Origin: Larkinella soli
GTDB lineage: Bacteria > Bacteroidota > Bacteroidia > Cytophagales > Spirosomataceae
Direction of reading: 5' to 3'
Assembly (NCBI RefSeq): GCF_003703975.1
Contig: NZ_QTJY01000001.1
Span: forward strand, 744,001-808,000
Length of the DNA stretch: 64,000 nucleotides
Part shown: positions 35,279 to 43,641 of the stretch, piece after piece
Numbering within the stretch: the first letter of the stretch is position 1
Layout of the letters: each line of letters starts with the position of its first letter
Position numbers and translations under genes: made by a program
Notes under the pieces: generated by a model
The model's database searches: none
What the model was told of the DNA's origin: nothing
What the model saw: only the letters and a program-made list of their open reading frames with translations

Positions 35279-36223
35279 ATGAACGTAGCTGACATTATCA
35301 CCGAGTACGGTGCCTACTACCAGGATCGGGGCCAGAACCTGGCCAGCCTGTACCAGGTCGCCCGGCAACCGTTCGTCTCCGAAGCTGCCTTTACCCCGGT
35401 GGTCACGGACGAAACGATCTGGACAGCGGCCAAATCCACGTTCACCCGCATCGTTCAACCGTTCCAGAAGGCTTTCACACCGACGGGTACGTTAAAATTC
35501 AGCCCGGTGAGCATTCAGATGTTCCACCTGAAGGCCGATACGGAAGAGTATCCGGATGACCTGGAGGCTACCTACCTGGGCTTCCTCTCCAGCGCCGATC
35601 TGCGCCGGGCCGACTGGCCGTTTATCCGCTATTACCTGGAGAAAGAGTTCTTCCCCCAGATCCAGCAGGATATGGAGCTGAACGAAATCTTCAAAGGGGT
35701 ATACGCTGCCCCGACCCCGGGAACGCCCGGCCTGGTGTCGACTTCCATGAATGGTCTGAAAAAGACCATTGGTGACCACATCACCGCTGGCCGGATCACC
35801 CCCATCACCATGGGCGCGATCCCGACCTCAGACGCTGATTTCGTCACCTACCTGGAGGACTTCGGCGATCTGATCGACAAGAAGTACTGGAACGGCGCCA
35901 TGCAGATCAGTATGTCTCAGGATCTGGAGCGCAAATACCAGCGCGGTCTCCTGGAGAAATACGGCAAAAACACCGTGGGCAACGAGCAGAACCTGACGGT
36001 GAAGTTCACCAACCTGACGGTGAAAGGTCTGTCCAGCCACAACGGCTCGAGCCGGATCTGGACCACGCCGAAGGCCAACGCCGTCGTGCTGAAGAAAAAG
36101 ACCCAGAACACGAAGCTGGTTGACATCCAGTCCGTCGATCGCCAGGTAAAATTCCTGACCGACTTCTGGTACGGTGTCGGCTTCATTCTGCCAGAGATCG
36201 TTTTCTGCAACGACCAGGTTTAA
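35279..36223 (+). CDS. major capsid protein
   Basis: 314 residues. No exact match is recalled, but the position directly after the protease-scaffold gene, the length, the soluble mixed alpha/beta composition and the extended N-terminus (ADIITEYGAYYQDRGQNLASLY) fit an HK97-type major capsid protein. It is flanked by strong RNA hairpins, as is common for highly expressed capsid genes. Confidence 0.65.
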   Translation: MNVADIITEYGAYYQDRGQNLASLYQVARQPFVSEAAFTPVVTDETIWTAAKSTFTRIVQPFQKAFTPTGTLKFSPVSIQMFHLKADTEEYPDDLEATYLGFLSSADLRRADWPFIRYYLEKEFFPQIQQDMELNEIFKGVYAAPTPGTPGLVSTSMNGLKKTIGDHITAGRITPITMGAIPTSDADFVTYLEDFGDLIDKKYWNGAMQISMSQDLERKYQRGLLEKYGKNTVGNEQNLTVKFTNLTVKGLSSHNGSSRIWTTPKANAVVLKKKTQNTKLVDIQSVDRQVKFLTDFWYGVGFILPEIVFCNDQV

Positions 36224-36263
36224 GGTTCCCTTCGATCAAACAACCTCTGACCCATAGCAATAT

Positions 36264-36292
36264 AGCTCGGCAACTCCTCCAGTTGCCGGGCT
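36264..36292 (+). promoter_or_regulatory. hairpin after the capsid gene
   Basis: AGCTCGGCAACT-cctcc-AGTTGCCGGGCT forms a 12-bp stem with one wobble. There is no T-tract, so it is more likely an mRNA stabiliser or processing site than a full terminator. Confidence 0.5.
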
Positions 36293-36303
36293 GCTTAGAG
36301 CCC

Positions 36304-36636
36304 ATGGCAAACGAAACGAAAGCCGCTGAAGTGACTGTTGAGTCCCTCCAGCAAGAACTCGCCAATAAAAGCGCCGAACTGGCCGAAGCCCAGCAAATCA
36401 TCGACGGTCAGGCCCAGACCATTGCCGAGCAGCAGGAGCTGCTGGACAAACTGCAGGCCAGCCCCTCGAAGGTGCCCACCTTCACGCTCGGCAAAAAGAT
36501 CTACGAAGTCCATGCCCCTTCTTTCCAGGTGGGCAAGGAGACCTACACGGTCGAAGCGCTGCTGAAGGATAGGACGCTCCAGAAGGAACTGGTGCAAAAA
36601 GGCGTCGGATTTATCAACGAAAAAGTCGAAGAATAA
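36304..36636 (+). CDS. small phage protein with coiled coil
   Basis: 110 residues from ATG 36304 (MANETKAAEVTVESL). A strong coiled coil at about 8-55 (QQELANKSAELAEAQQIIDGQAQTIAEQQELLDKLQA) is followed by a beta segment. Probably a head-associated protein. Confidence 0.6.
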   Translation: MANETKAAEVTVESLQQELANKSAELAEAQQIIDGQAQTIAEQQELLDKLQASPSKVPTFTLGKKIYEVHAPSFQVGKETYTVEALLKDRTLQKELVQKGVGFINEKVEE

Positions 36637-36637
36637 C

Positions 36638-37180
36638 ATGGGAGGCACCTACAGCTCCATTAAAGCACTGCCGGCGGTCAACCGCATGGGTGGTACGCAG
36701 CAGAAAATCTTCCTGGCCCCTTATGACGACTTCACGACGCTGCAGAAGCCGGATTCGGCCGCTACCAATGTCGCTGATCGGTATAAGATCGCCACGGCGC
36801 ACGTATTAGGTACGGGCAAAGGCTTCATTGAAGTCTATGTGACGAAGGACACCGGCGAGCTGACGATGGAAACCATCGGCGGGCCGGACCGCAACTCGTT
36901 CCTAGCGAAGGGTAAGTTCTACCACCCAGGGGAAGCCGACGAGATCGTGGCCTTCCAGAACCAGGCCAAGAACGACCGTTTCATTCTGCTGGTCCCCCTT
37001 CCGGGAACCAATGAGCTGATCCAGGTCGGCAGCGAACAGTTCCAGGTGCAGATCAAACCGTCCTACGCCACGACCACCAACGGGGGCGACGGCCGGGGTA
37101 CGATGTTCGAATACGAATGTTACTGCCCGGATCTGATCAAGTATACGGCGGCTACCATTCCGATGAAACCTGCCTCGTAA
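36638..37180 (+). CDS. probable major tail (tube) protein
   Basis: 180 residues, beta-rich, with GTGKGFIEVYVTKDTGELTMETIGGPDRNSFLAKGKFYHPGEADEIVAF, a pattern resembling tail-tube proteins of Bacteroidota phages. Its stop overlaps the next ATG (TAATG). Confidence 0.5.
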   Translation: MGGTYSSIKALPAVNRMGGTQQKIFLAPYDDFTTLQKPDSAATNVADRYKIATAHVLGTGKGFIEVYVTKDTGELTMETIGGPDRNSFLAKGKFYHPGEADEIVAFQNQAKNDRFILLVPLPGTNELIQVGSEQFQVQIKPSYATTTNGGDGRGTMFEYECYCPDLIKYTAATIPMKPAS

Positions 37181-37380
37181 TGGCCCGCAAACCCCAATCC
37201 CCCGAAAGCCAGCCGCCTGGGGCTGGCTTTCGTCTTACCGGGCTGGATCCGGAGACCGAAGTGGTCTATGTGCCGCTGACCGGCCGATCCTATGTCCTCA
37301 GCGACCTGACGGCCGATGAAGCCCAGCAGTTGATAGCGCTGAAATGGCCTCACATCGAAGTCGTGGAATCGGTCGCCTGA
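37180..37380 (+). CDS. small phage protein
   Basis: 66 residues; the ATG is nested in the preceding stop codon. It ends GTC GCC TGA, which is also the start of promoter box P3. No family was recognised. Confidence 0.55.
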   Translation: MARKPQSPESQPPGAGFRLTGLDPETEVVYVPLTGRSYVLSDLTADEAQQLIALKWPHIEVVESVA

Positions 37381-37417
37381 TGTCCTGTTTTTTAGTGACG
37401 GCCCGTCCCATTTTTGC
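37371..37417 (+). promoter_or_regulatory. late promoter P3
   Basis: Exact box GTCGCCTGATGTCCTGTTTT (ending 37391), a 17-base spacer, then CATTTTTGC (37409-37417). The next gene begins at 37544, and a terminator lies between. Confidence 0.7.
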
Positions 37418-37420
37418 AGT

Positions 37421-37512
37421 CTACCGCTTGAGCGGTTCCAGCAGGGTGGGTAACGATCGTCTAACGTTTATCCTCGAATAGCGGCCGGCCACACTCGGAC
37501 CGCTATTTTTTT
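37421..37512 (+). ncRNA. candidate 90-nt small RNA or attenuated leader
   Basis: Between P3 and the ATG at 37544 there is a palindrome ACCGCTtgAGCGGT (37423-37436) and, at 37477-37512, an intrinsic terminator. The predicted product would be a short RNA unless RNA polymerase is made termination-resistant. Confidence 0.35.
37477..37512 (+). terminator. intrinsic terminator inside the P3 leader
   Basis: AATAGCGGCCG / CGG-a-CCGCTATT hairpin followed by seven T. It sits upstream of the terminase genes, so they need readthrough, antitermination or another promoter. Confidence 0.75.
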
Positions 37513-37543
37513 ATAACAACCTAGATAGTTAACCCCCTGATGT

Positions 37544-38176
37544 ATGCTCGAGGAAAACGTGCGCACGTGGCTCCAGCAGCCCCAGGATTATTCGGCAGGT
37601 CTGGCGCTGGTCAGGCAGGCCGGAATTCTGTCTTTCTTCACCCTCCGCTTACTGGAGCGGGGAGCGGATGCTTATACCCGAAGCCGGCTGCAGCAGGAGC
37701 TGACCGCCTGGCTGGTCGGCCGTCCGGCCTCCACTCCAGTAGGAAAGGTTACAGTGGCCCTGCCGGCCACGGAGGACCTGCTCCGTCCCCTGGAGGCAGA
37801 GTCCTATCAGCTGATGGACGAGCGCTCCGAACTGAAGGCCCACCTGAGGGCCACCCAGGAGGATGATACAGCGCTGGAAGCCCGCCGGCTGTGGGCTTAC
37901 CGAATCTTGGCCATCACCCGCCAATTGGATGAGCTTTACAGCCGGATGGATTTCGCCCGGGAACACGGCTACCTGCCTCTGGAGAACGACGAGGAAGAAG
38001 TAAGTGAGACCCAGCAGCTGCTGAATCTGAGAACCTACATCAGCCGCTACCAGGGCAAGCTCCGCCGGCCGGGCCTGTCGCCCGATCAACAGCAGAAGTA
38101 CCAAGCCCTGCTGGACCAGTACCGGGCGGAAAAGCAGCGGCTCGAGCGAAAGCTCACCCATCCCCTTTTGATTTAA
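37544..38176 (+). CDS. phage protein with coiled coil
   Basis: 210 residues, helical, rich in Gln/Leu/Arg; the C-terminus (QQKYQALLDQYRAEKQRLERKL) is a coiled coil. No family was recognised. It precedes the small terminase by 6 bp. Confidence 0.5.
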   Translation: MLEENVRTWLQQPQDYSAGLALVRQAGILSFFTLRLLERGADAYTRSRLQQELTAWLVGRPASTPVGKVTVALPATEDLLRPLEAESYQLMDERSELKAHLRATQEDDTALEARRLWAYRILAITRQLDELYSRMDFAREHGYLPLENDEEEVSETQQLLNLRTYISRYQGKLRRPGLSPDQQQKYQALLDQYRAEKQRLERKLTHPLLI

Positions 38177-38182
38177 TTTCTT

Positions 38183-38752
38183 ATGAAATCGGAATCCGAA
38201 CGTTTTCAGGAGGCTTTTGACCATATCATGCGGTGGTACCGCTCGGACGGTCAGAAGCCTCTTTCTCCTCCTCTGGAGGCCCGTCGCCTGCGCTGGGTAG
38301 CCGCCCGCGAATACATCGTACTCTACAAGCCGCTCACCGACTCGGAAATCGTCAAATACCTGGCCAAAACCTACGGCATTTCCGAGCCGCAGGCCTGGCG
38401 CGATGTTCGCGACACGAAGCGGTTTTTTGCGACCATGGAAGCCGTCGACAAGGAGTTTGACAAGATCATGCTCATCGCCCAGATCAAAGACCTCCGCACG
38501 AAAGCCATCCTGCTCGAAGATTATAAAACGGCGGCTAAATGCGACGAGAACCTGATCAAACTGGGCCATTTCGACCAGCCCGGGGAAGGTGGCCCCGCCG
38601 GCAAAACCATTGTCCTGAGCATTGACTTCAACCCGGCCCGAATCGGCGCCAAACCGATCCCCAACCTTCAGCAGATGGTGGAAAAATTCATTGGCGAGCG
38701 GGCCAGGCGGGAATTGATGATCGATGATACCGATTTCGAGGCCGTATCATGA
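38183..38752 (+). CDS. probable terminase small subunit
   Basis: 189 residues with an N-terminal helical DNA-binding-like region (EIVKYLAKTYGISEPQAWRDVRDTKRFF). It overlaps the large subunit gene by 4 bp. Position, size and HTH-like segment support TerS; direct family recognition is weak. Confidence 0.65.
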   Translation: MKSESERFQEAFDHIMRWYRSDGQKPLSPPLEARRLRWVAAREYIVLYKPLTDSEIVKYLAKTYGISEPQAWRDVRDTKRFFATMEAVDKEFDKIMLIAQIKDLRTKAILLEDYKTAAKCDENLIKLGHFDQPGEGGPAGKTIVLSIDFNPARIGAKPIPNLQQMVEKFIGERARRELMIDDTDFEAVS

Positions 38753-40452
38753 GCAATTTGATTAAGCTACCCTCCTCCTCGCTGCTTCCACCGGCGGAAG
38801 CCTTCCAGGGGGAGGCCGAAACCGATCACCGGGAGCTGCACTTTAACTACATCCAGCTGCTGTGCCTTCTCATCGGCGCCCAGCACCTGAAAGCCGTCGC
38901 CGGCCGCGGTACCGGTAAGTCTGAGGGCATCCTGGCGCCCCGGGTGCACACCCTGGTCGAGAAAATGCCCCGCTCCTCTCTGGTGGTGGTCGGCACAACC
39001 TACATTCAGCTTCTGGACCGAACGCTACCAGCACTCTGGAACGGCCTGCACAAGCTGGGCTACGAGCGGGACGTCGACTATTGGGTCCGGCGTTTTCCGG
39101 ATAAAAAACTCAAGCTGGAGCTGCCCTACAACTGCCCGCTGGATCCCCAGCATGCCATCTTCATCCGAAACGGCAATACGGTGACCGCCCTTCGCCTTGT
39201 GGGTCAGGACCGGCCCGGTACCGCCAACGGTCTTTCGGTCAATGCCATCCTGGGCGATGAGGCCAAATTCCTCAATAAAGAAAAGCTGGATTCCGAGGTC
39301 ATGGCCATCAACCGGGGCGATAATGAACGCTTTGGCGAGATCGCTGAGCACCACTCGACGACGTTTACTACGGATATGCCCACCAGCCGGGATGCCCGGT
39401 GGATTCTGGAAGATGAAACCGAATGCCTGAAACCGCATCACCAGAAGGCCATCCGGCTGATCCTGGCCGTCCAGCTCCAGATCTACACCGAAAAGCAGAA
39501 GCTGCAGCGCCGGCCAGGCAATCAGTCGGCCATCGCCCGGATCCGTCAATACGAACGGATGCTCAACGAACTGAGAAAGGGCTTGGTACATTTTGCCGAG
39601 GCCTCCTCTTTTGCCAACGTGCACGCCCTGGGTCTGCAGTACTTCAGGCAGCTCTACCGGACGCTCAACCCGGCTACCTGGAACGCCAACGTCCTCAACA
39701 ACCGGGTGCGGGGGGTAAAAAACGGCTTCTACCCTCACCTCCAGGGCACTAAGCACTACTACGACAGCATCGACTATGCCTATGTGGATAGCGTTGATTT
39801 TGGCGTGAAGGGCTTCAATGACTGCCGGAAGGATGGCGATATAGACCCTAATCAACCCCTGACGATCGGGATGGACTATGGCTCCTCGTTCAACTGTATG
39901 GTGGTAGGCCAGCGAGTTGGGAATGAGGTGCGGTACCAGAAGATCTTTTATGCCGATGGTAACTATAAGATCCATCACGTGGTCCGCCAGTTTACCACCT
40001 ACTACCGCTACTTCTACCGGAAGGAAGTGACCTACGTTTACAACCATACGGCGATCGGTACCGATGGGAAGAGCGATATTACCTATGCCAGTGAGGTGAT
40101 CGATACCCTGGAGAAGGAAGGCTGGAGCGTGCGCCAGGTGTATACCGGGCAGACCGAATCGCACATGTCCCGGTACCTGGCCTGGAACATCGCCCTGTCG
40201 GAAGAGGATGACCGCTTCCCCCGCCAGCGCTTCAACCGGGAGAACACCCGGGTGCTGGTCGACGCCATGCATGATGCCGGCACCAAGGAAGGCAGTAAGG
40301 GCTTCCGGAAGGATAAGAATGCCGAGCGGGATCCGGACGTCGACCAGAGTACGACGACCCACCTGACCGATGCTGCCGATGAGGTGTTCTACTACCTAAC
40401 CATTACTGAGCTAGGCATCGAGGATCTGTTGCCTTTGGCATTCAGTCAATAA
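38749..40452 (+). CDS. terminase large subunit
   Basis: 567 residues. Walker A is GRGTGKS (52-58). A Walker B-like stretch VNAILGDEAKF follows, then an RNase H-like nuclease domain starting near ..LTIGMDYGSSFNCMVVG, with acidic residues further on (HTAIGTDGKSDITYA, DPDVDQSTTTHLTDAADEVFYYL). It packages DNA into the prohead. Its stop marks the left flank of the AT-rich cargo. Confidence 0.88.
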   Translation: MSNLIKLPSSSLLPPAEAFQGEAETDHRELHFNYIQLLCLLIGAQHLKAVAGRGTGKSEGILAPRVHTLVEKMPRSSLVVVGTTYIQLLDRTLPALWNGLHKLGYERDVDYWVRRFPDKKLKLELPYNCPLDPQHAIFIRNGNTVTALRLVGQDRPGTANGLSVNAILGDEAKFLNKEKLDSEVMAINRGDNERFGEIAEHHSTTFTTDMPTSRDARWILEDETECLKPHHQKAIRLILAVQLQIYTEKQKLQRRPGNQSAIARIRQYERMLNELRKGLVHFAEASSFANVHALGLQYFRQLYRTLNPATWNANVLNNRVRGVKNGFYPHLQGTKHYYDSIDYAYVDSVDFGVKGFNDCRKDGDIDPNQPLTIGMDYGSSFNCMVVGQRVGNEVRYQKIFYADGNYKIHHVVRQFTTYYRYFYRKEVTYVYNHTAIGTDGKSDITYASEVIDTLEKEGWSVRQVYTGQTESHMSRYLAWNIALSEEDDRFPRQRFNRENTRVLVDAMHDAGTKEGSKGFRKDKNAERDPDVDQSTTTHLTDAADEVFYYLTITELGIEDLLPLAFSQ

Positions 40453-40600
40453 GTATTTTACATACAAATAGTTTTTTCTAGAAATTCTCTTCTCTGCATG
40501 CGGTTTATTTAAAAAGTTCTCAATTTTTTTACTAAAATACCCTTTACAGTATTTTTTAATCAATTTAGAAAAAATAAAATGTCTTGCACAACCAAATAAC

Positions 40601-41611
40601 ATGAAAATCACAGAAGCTTTAATTAAAGCAATCAAAGAAAGGCAAGAAAAATTAACAGAAACTGACCAACTTAATGAAAATATTATAGACGCAGTTAACT
40701 TAATAAATCAAGAGCTCTTAAAACAAGGAATAAGGAGTACCATCAATAAAGACGACATTGAATTTAGCCCCGAATTCTTATGGGAAAAAACCTACTTTTC
40801 ATGGGATCCTAAATTAAAAAGGAATTTAATTCTAAGGAAAAGAAATTTAAGCAATATTATCTTCAATCACTATTATCCTAGTCCTTCAAATACCACATTT
40901 TATCATTTTACAAGCTTAAAAAATTTTGAAAGCATTGTTAAAAATAAAGAATTGTGGCTTTTCAACTTATTAAAACGATTTAACCAAGGAGAATTTCGGT
41001 ATTTCTATAAAGATCATGGGCTAACAGGCTATAAGATAAACTCTGACATTGATGGAGTTATAATGGAGGAGTCGCTAATGAGTAAAGCTTTCTACATTTC
41101 ATTCGCAAGGTCTTCATCAATTAAAATTGATGAAGAGGAAGATTTATGGACTAGCTTTGGTGAAAGTGGCCATGGAGTAAGAATAGAGTTTGATATTGTT
41201 CCAAAAATATCTGATTTCAGAAACATATTTTATAAAGATGACAAAACACCGATAAAAGATCTCTTAATCAATAAGCTATCAAAAAAGATCAAGAAAAAGT
41301 TCAAACGTAACTTTATGATTTCTGGAATATCAAAAATTGGAGGTTTCTATTTACATAGTGACTTAAAAATAGAAAATGAAACAAGGCTACTAATAAAAGA
41401 GTACTCAGACGAATACGAATTCAACTTTACAAAATTTCCTAGTATTGGAAAAGTAAAATATATTAAGCTAAGGTTTGACTCTGATTATGCTGAAATTAAA
41501 ATAAATTCAGTTCAGCCTGGCATTTACTGTAATGAAGATAAAGTGAGAGAAGTTTTTGAAAAGTATCCTTTAGCATATAATCCTAGCATAGTAAATAAGC
41601 CAAACTTCTAA
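40601..41611 (+). CDS. DUF2971-like protein, prophage cargo
   Basis: 336 residues. It shows the two DUF2971 landmarks FYHFTSLKNFESIVKNKELWLFNLLKRFN (about 103-131) and YISFARSSSIKIDEEEDLWTSFGESGHGVRIEFD, with an N-terminal helical extension of about 95 residues. No biochemical role is established that I know of. The gene is markedly AT-rich and Lys/Ile/Asn-rich, unlike its neighbours, a sign of recent acquisition. It pairs with the DUF3800-like gene 77 bp downstream. Confidence 0.65.
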   Translation: MKITEALIKAIKERQEKLTETDQLNENIIDAVNLINQELLKQGIRSTINKDDIEFSPEFLWEKTYFSWDPKLKRNLILRKRNLSNIIFNHYYPSPSNTTFYHFTSLKNFESIVKNKELWLFNLLKRFNQGEFRYFYKDHGLTGYKINSDIDGVIMEESLMSKAFYISFARSSSIKIDEEEDLWTSFGESGHGVRIEFDIVPKISDFRNIFYKDDKTPIKDLLINKLSKKIKKKFKRNFMISGISKIGGFYLHSDLKIENETRLLIKEYSDEYEFNFTKFPSIGKVKYIKLRFDSDYAEIKINSVQPGIYCNEDKVREVFEKYPLAYNPSIVNKPNF

Positions 41612-41688
41612 ACTCGAAAACAAAAATGTTACAATTCCAATATTAGCTTCATTCAACTGTTGCTTCTTCACAATATGATGTTATAGTT

Positions 41689-42762
41689 ATGAACTCTAAC
41701 GAAAGAATTTATTTAGATGAGGCAGGAAATACTGGCCAAGATTTGTTAAATCGAGATCAGAAAGTGTTTGTATTAGCTTCAAATAACTTTTCTACTAATA
41801 AATGCGATGAAATTGTCTCATTATTTAAGAGCACCTCAGAACTTCATTTTTACAATTTGAAATCCAGTAAAGCAGGTCGAGAAGCACTTATAAATTTTTT
41901 AAATCATTATTTAATCAGTGAGGAAAACATCTTCAACGTAGTAACAAACAAAGAATACAGCGTTGTTGGGCAGATTGTGGACCTCCTCATTGAGCATGTT
42001 ATGCATAAAAAAGGCATTGATATTTATCAACACGGATATAACATAACATTAACTAATTTCATTTATTACGCTATAAAAAATTTTTGGACATATGATATGG
42101 TCTATTATTTCTTATCAGATTTTATCAAAATGATTAGATTAAAATCAAAGGAAAGTATAAAAAAGTTTTTTATGACCGTATTGGAGCTAGACGCAGTCTC
42201 AAAAAGAAACTTCTTTCTTAAGCCGATTTTAGAAAGCCAAAGTTACATAAATGATATTTTAGAACCAGTAGATAAGTTTTCGATTGATTTAACACTGCCA
42301 AGTTTTTACGTAATTTGCGATTATTGGTATAAAAAGATGAAAAATAAATTAATTATTATTCAAGACGATTCTCACCAAATGAAGCATTATAATGAAATAA
42401 TTGATTTTACAATAGGCATGGACACTGAAATTACTGAAGTTGGATACGGCGAAAAGAAAATGACGTTCCCAACACAGATTGACAAACTTCAAATGGCAGA
42501 CTCCAAAAGCAATAAAGGTGTTCAGATTTCAGACATTATTGCTAGTTCTATTGCTTTTGTGTTTAATAATAAAAACCAAAAACAAGAAAAATTTGTAAAC
42601 GAAATAAAAGAATCAAAGTTATTTAATTTAAGCAATAACCATATAATATGGCCTCAAGCCATATTTACCCCAGAAGAACTTAGTCTCAATTTAAATTATG
42701 GAGAGAACATATTAGACTTTCTTGCTCAGCAAAAGCAAAAGTGGGCTGGGAGAAGTAAGTAA
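41689..42762 (+). CDS. DUF3800-like protein, prophage cargo
   Basis: 357 residues. The N-terminal IYLDEAGNTG matches the DES/AG-type start of DUF3800. Acidic residues recur in IIIQDDSHQ, and the C-terminal QMADSKSNKGVQISDIIA is the second family motif. The family is thought to have an RNase H-like fold with acidic catalytic residues, so a nuclease role is an inference. Same AT-rich composition as the DUF2971-like partner. Confidence 0.7.
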   Translation: MNSNERIYLDEAGNTGQDLLNRDQKVFVLASNNFSTNKCDEIVSLFKSTSELHFYNLKSSKAGREALINFLNHYLISEENIFNVVTNKEYSVVGQIVDLLIEHVMHKKGIDIYQHGYNITLTNFIYYAIKNFWTYDMVYYFLSDFIKMIRLKSKESIKKFFMTVLELDAVSKRNFFLKPILESQSYINDILEPVDKFSIDLTLPSFYVICDYWYKKMKNKLIIIQDDSHQMKHYNEIIDFTIGMDTEITEVGYGEKKMTFPTQIDKLQMADSKSNKGVQISDIIASSIAFVFNNKNQKQEKFVNEIKESKLFNLSNNHIIWPQAIFTPEELSLNLNYGENILDFLAQQKQKWAGRSK

Positions 42763-43281
42763 ACTACAGGACCATTTTAATATTTTTTTAATTTAAGTGG
42801 CTAGCTTCAAATTTTATTAAAATTAATAGAATACTTTATACAGTCTAATGAAGCCTCAAATTGAATTTTTAATTTCGACTATTATTTTCATATACCGTGC
42901 ATTCGGAATATTTTGCAATTGCACCGGCCGGTAGTGCGTGGCGGGGTTTTCTCTGAGGAACAGATGACCATTTTGAAAAATATTCAGAAAATTTTGCTGT
43001 TTATCAGACAATTACGCCCAAAATGTTGATAATTACGGTGAAAAAACGCTCTGCCCAAACGGCCTCCCGCGCGGTGCAATTGTTCACAGACTGAGCGAGT
43101 TAGGTCCCAAAACCGAAATTCCGGAAAATCCGACATTGACCACTTTAAATTCCAGGAATTCCGGGAATTTAGACAAAGCCCCCCTCCCCAACCCCCTGGG
43201 CAACCTGGTCGCCTGATGTCCTGTTTTCCTCGCGCCTGACGCTGCAATTTGCCGCCTGAAAATCCCCCGAACCGGGCCGGC
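42763..43281. other. right flank of the cargo, with remnant frame and promoter P4
   Basis: AT-rich up to about 42.9 kb, then normal phage composition. A start-less frame is open from about 42975 to the TGA at 43214-43216 and ends ..GNLDKAPLPNPLGNLVA, the same terminal VA-stop as genes ending in other promoter boxes. 42991-43010 repeats 19 of 20 bases of the dyad arm at 29206-29225. Promoter P4 lies at 43207-43253. Confidence 0.5.
43207..43253 (+). promoter_or_regulatory. late promoter P4
   Basis: Exact box (ending 43227), a 17-base spacer, then CAATTTGCC (43245-43253). The surrounding bases GCnGCAAtTTGCnGC form a short near-palindrome. The next ATG is 43282. Confidence 0.7.
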
Positions 43282-43641
43282 ATGAATCGTTCCGATGACC
43301 ATGTAACACACACCACCACGCTGCGAATGCTTTCCTGGCGGGAAGCGCTGGCCATTCTCGAAAGATGCGATGCGAAAGGGGGGGCCCGCCCCTTTTCCAT
43401 CACCTTTTGCACGGCCAATCCCGAGAAGAAAACGGGTGGTGAGATCATCCACTACGACAAAGCCATCTGGCACGTGCGCGGGGGCCGGGTGAAACCCCGG
43501 GCAAAAGAAGCCGTCACGGCCGAAACCAAGGGATCCTCCACCGGCCGCTGGTCCCGAAGGATCCGGGCCGTCGACAGTGACCAGATCCGGCGGGTGCATG
43601 TGCACCTGATCCTTGAAATTAACGGCCAGCCCATCAAATGA
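43282..43641 (+). CDS. small phage protein before portal
   Basis: 119 residues from ATG 43282; an upstream TTG would lie within the -7 box. Contains SWREALAILERCDAKGGARPFSITFCTANPEKKTGGEIIHY. No family was recognised; overlaps the portal start by 4 bp. Confidence 0.55.
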   Translation: MNRSDDHVTHTTTLRMLSWREALAILERCDAKGGARPFSITFCTANPEKKTGGEIIHYDKAIWHVRGGRVKPRAKEAVTAETKGSSTGRWSRRIRAVDSDQIRRVHVHLILEINGQPIK

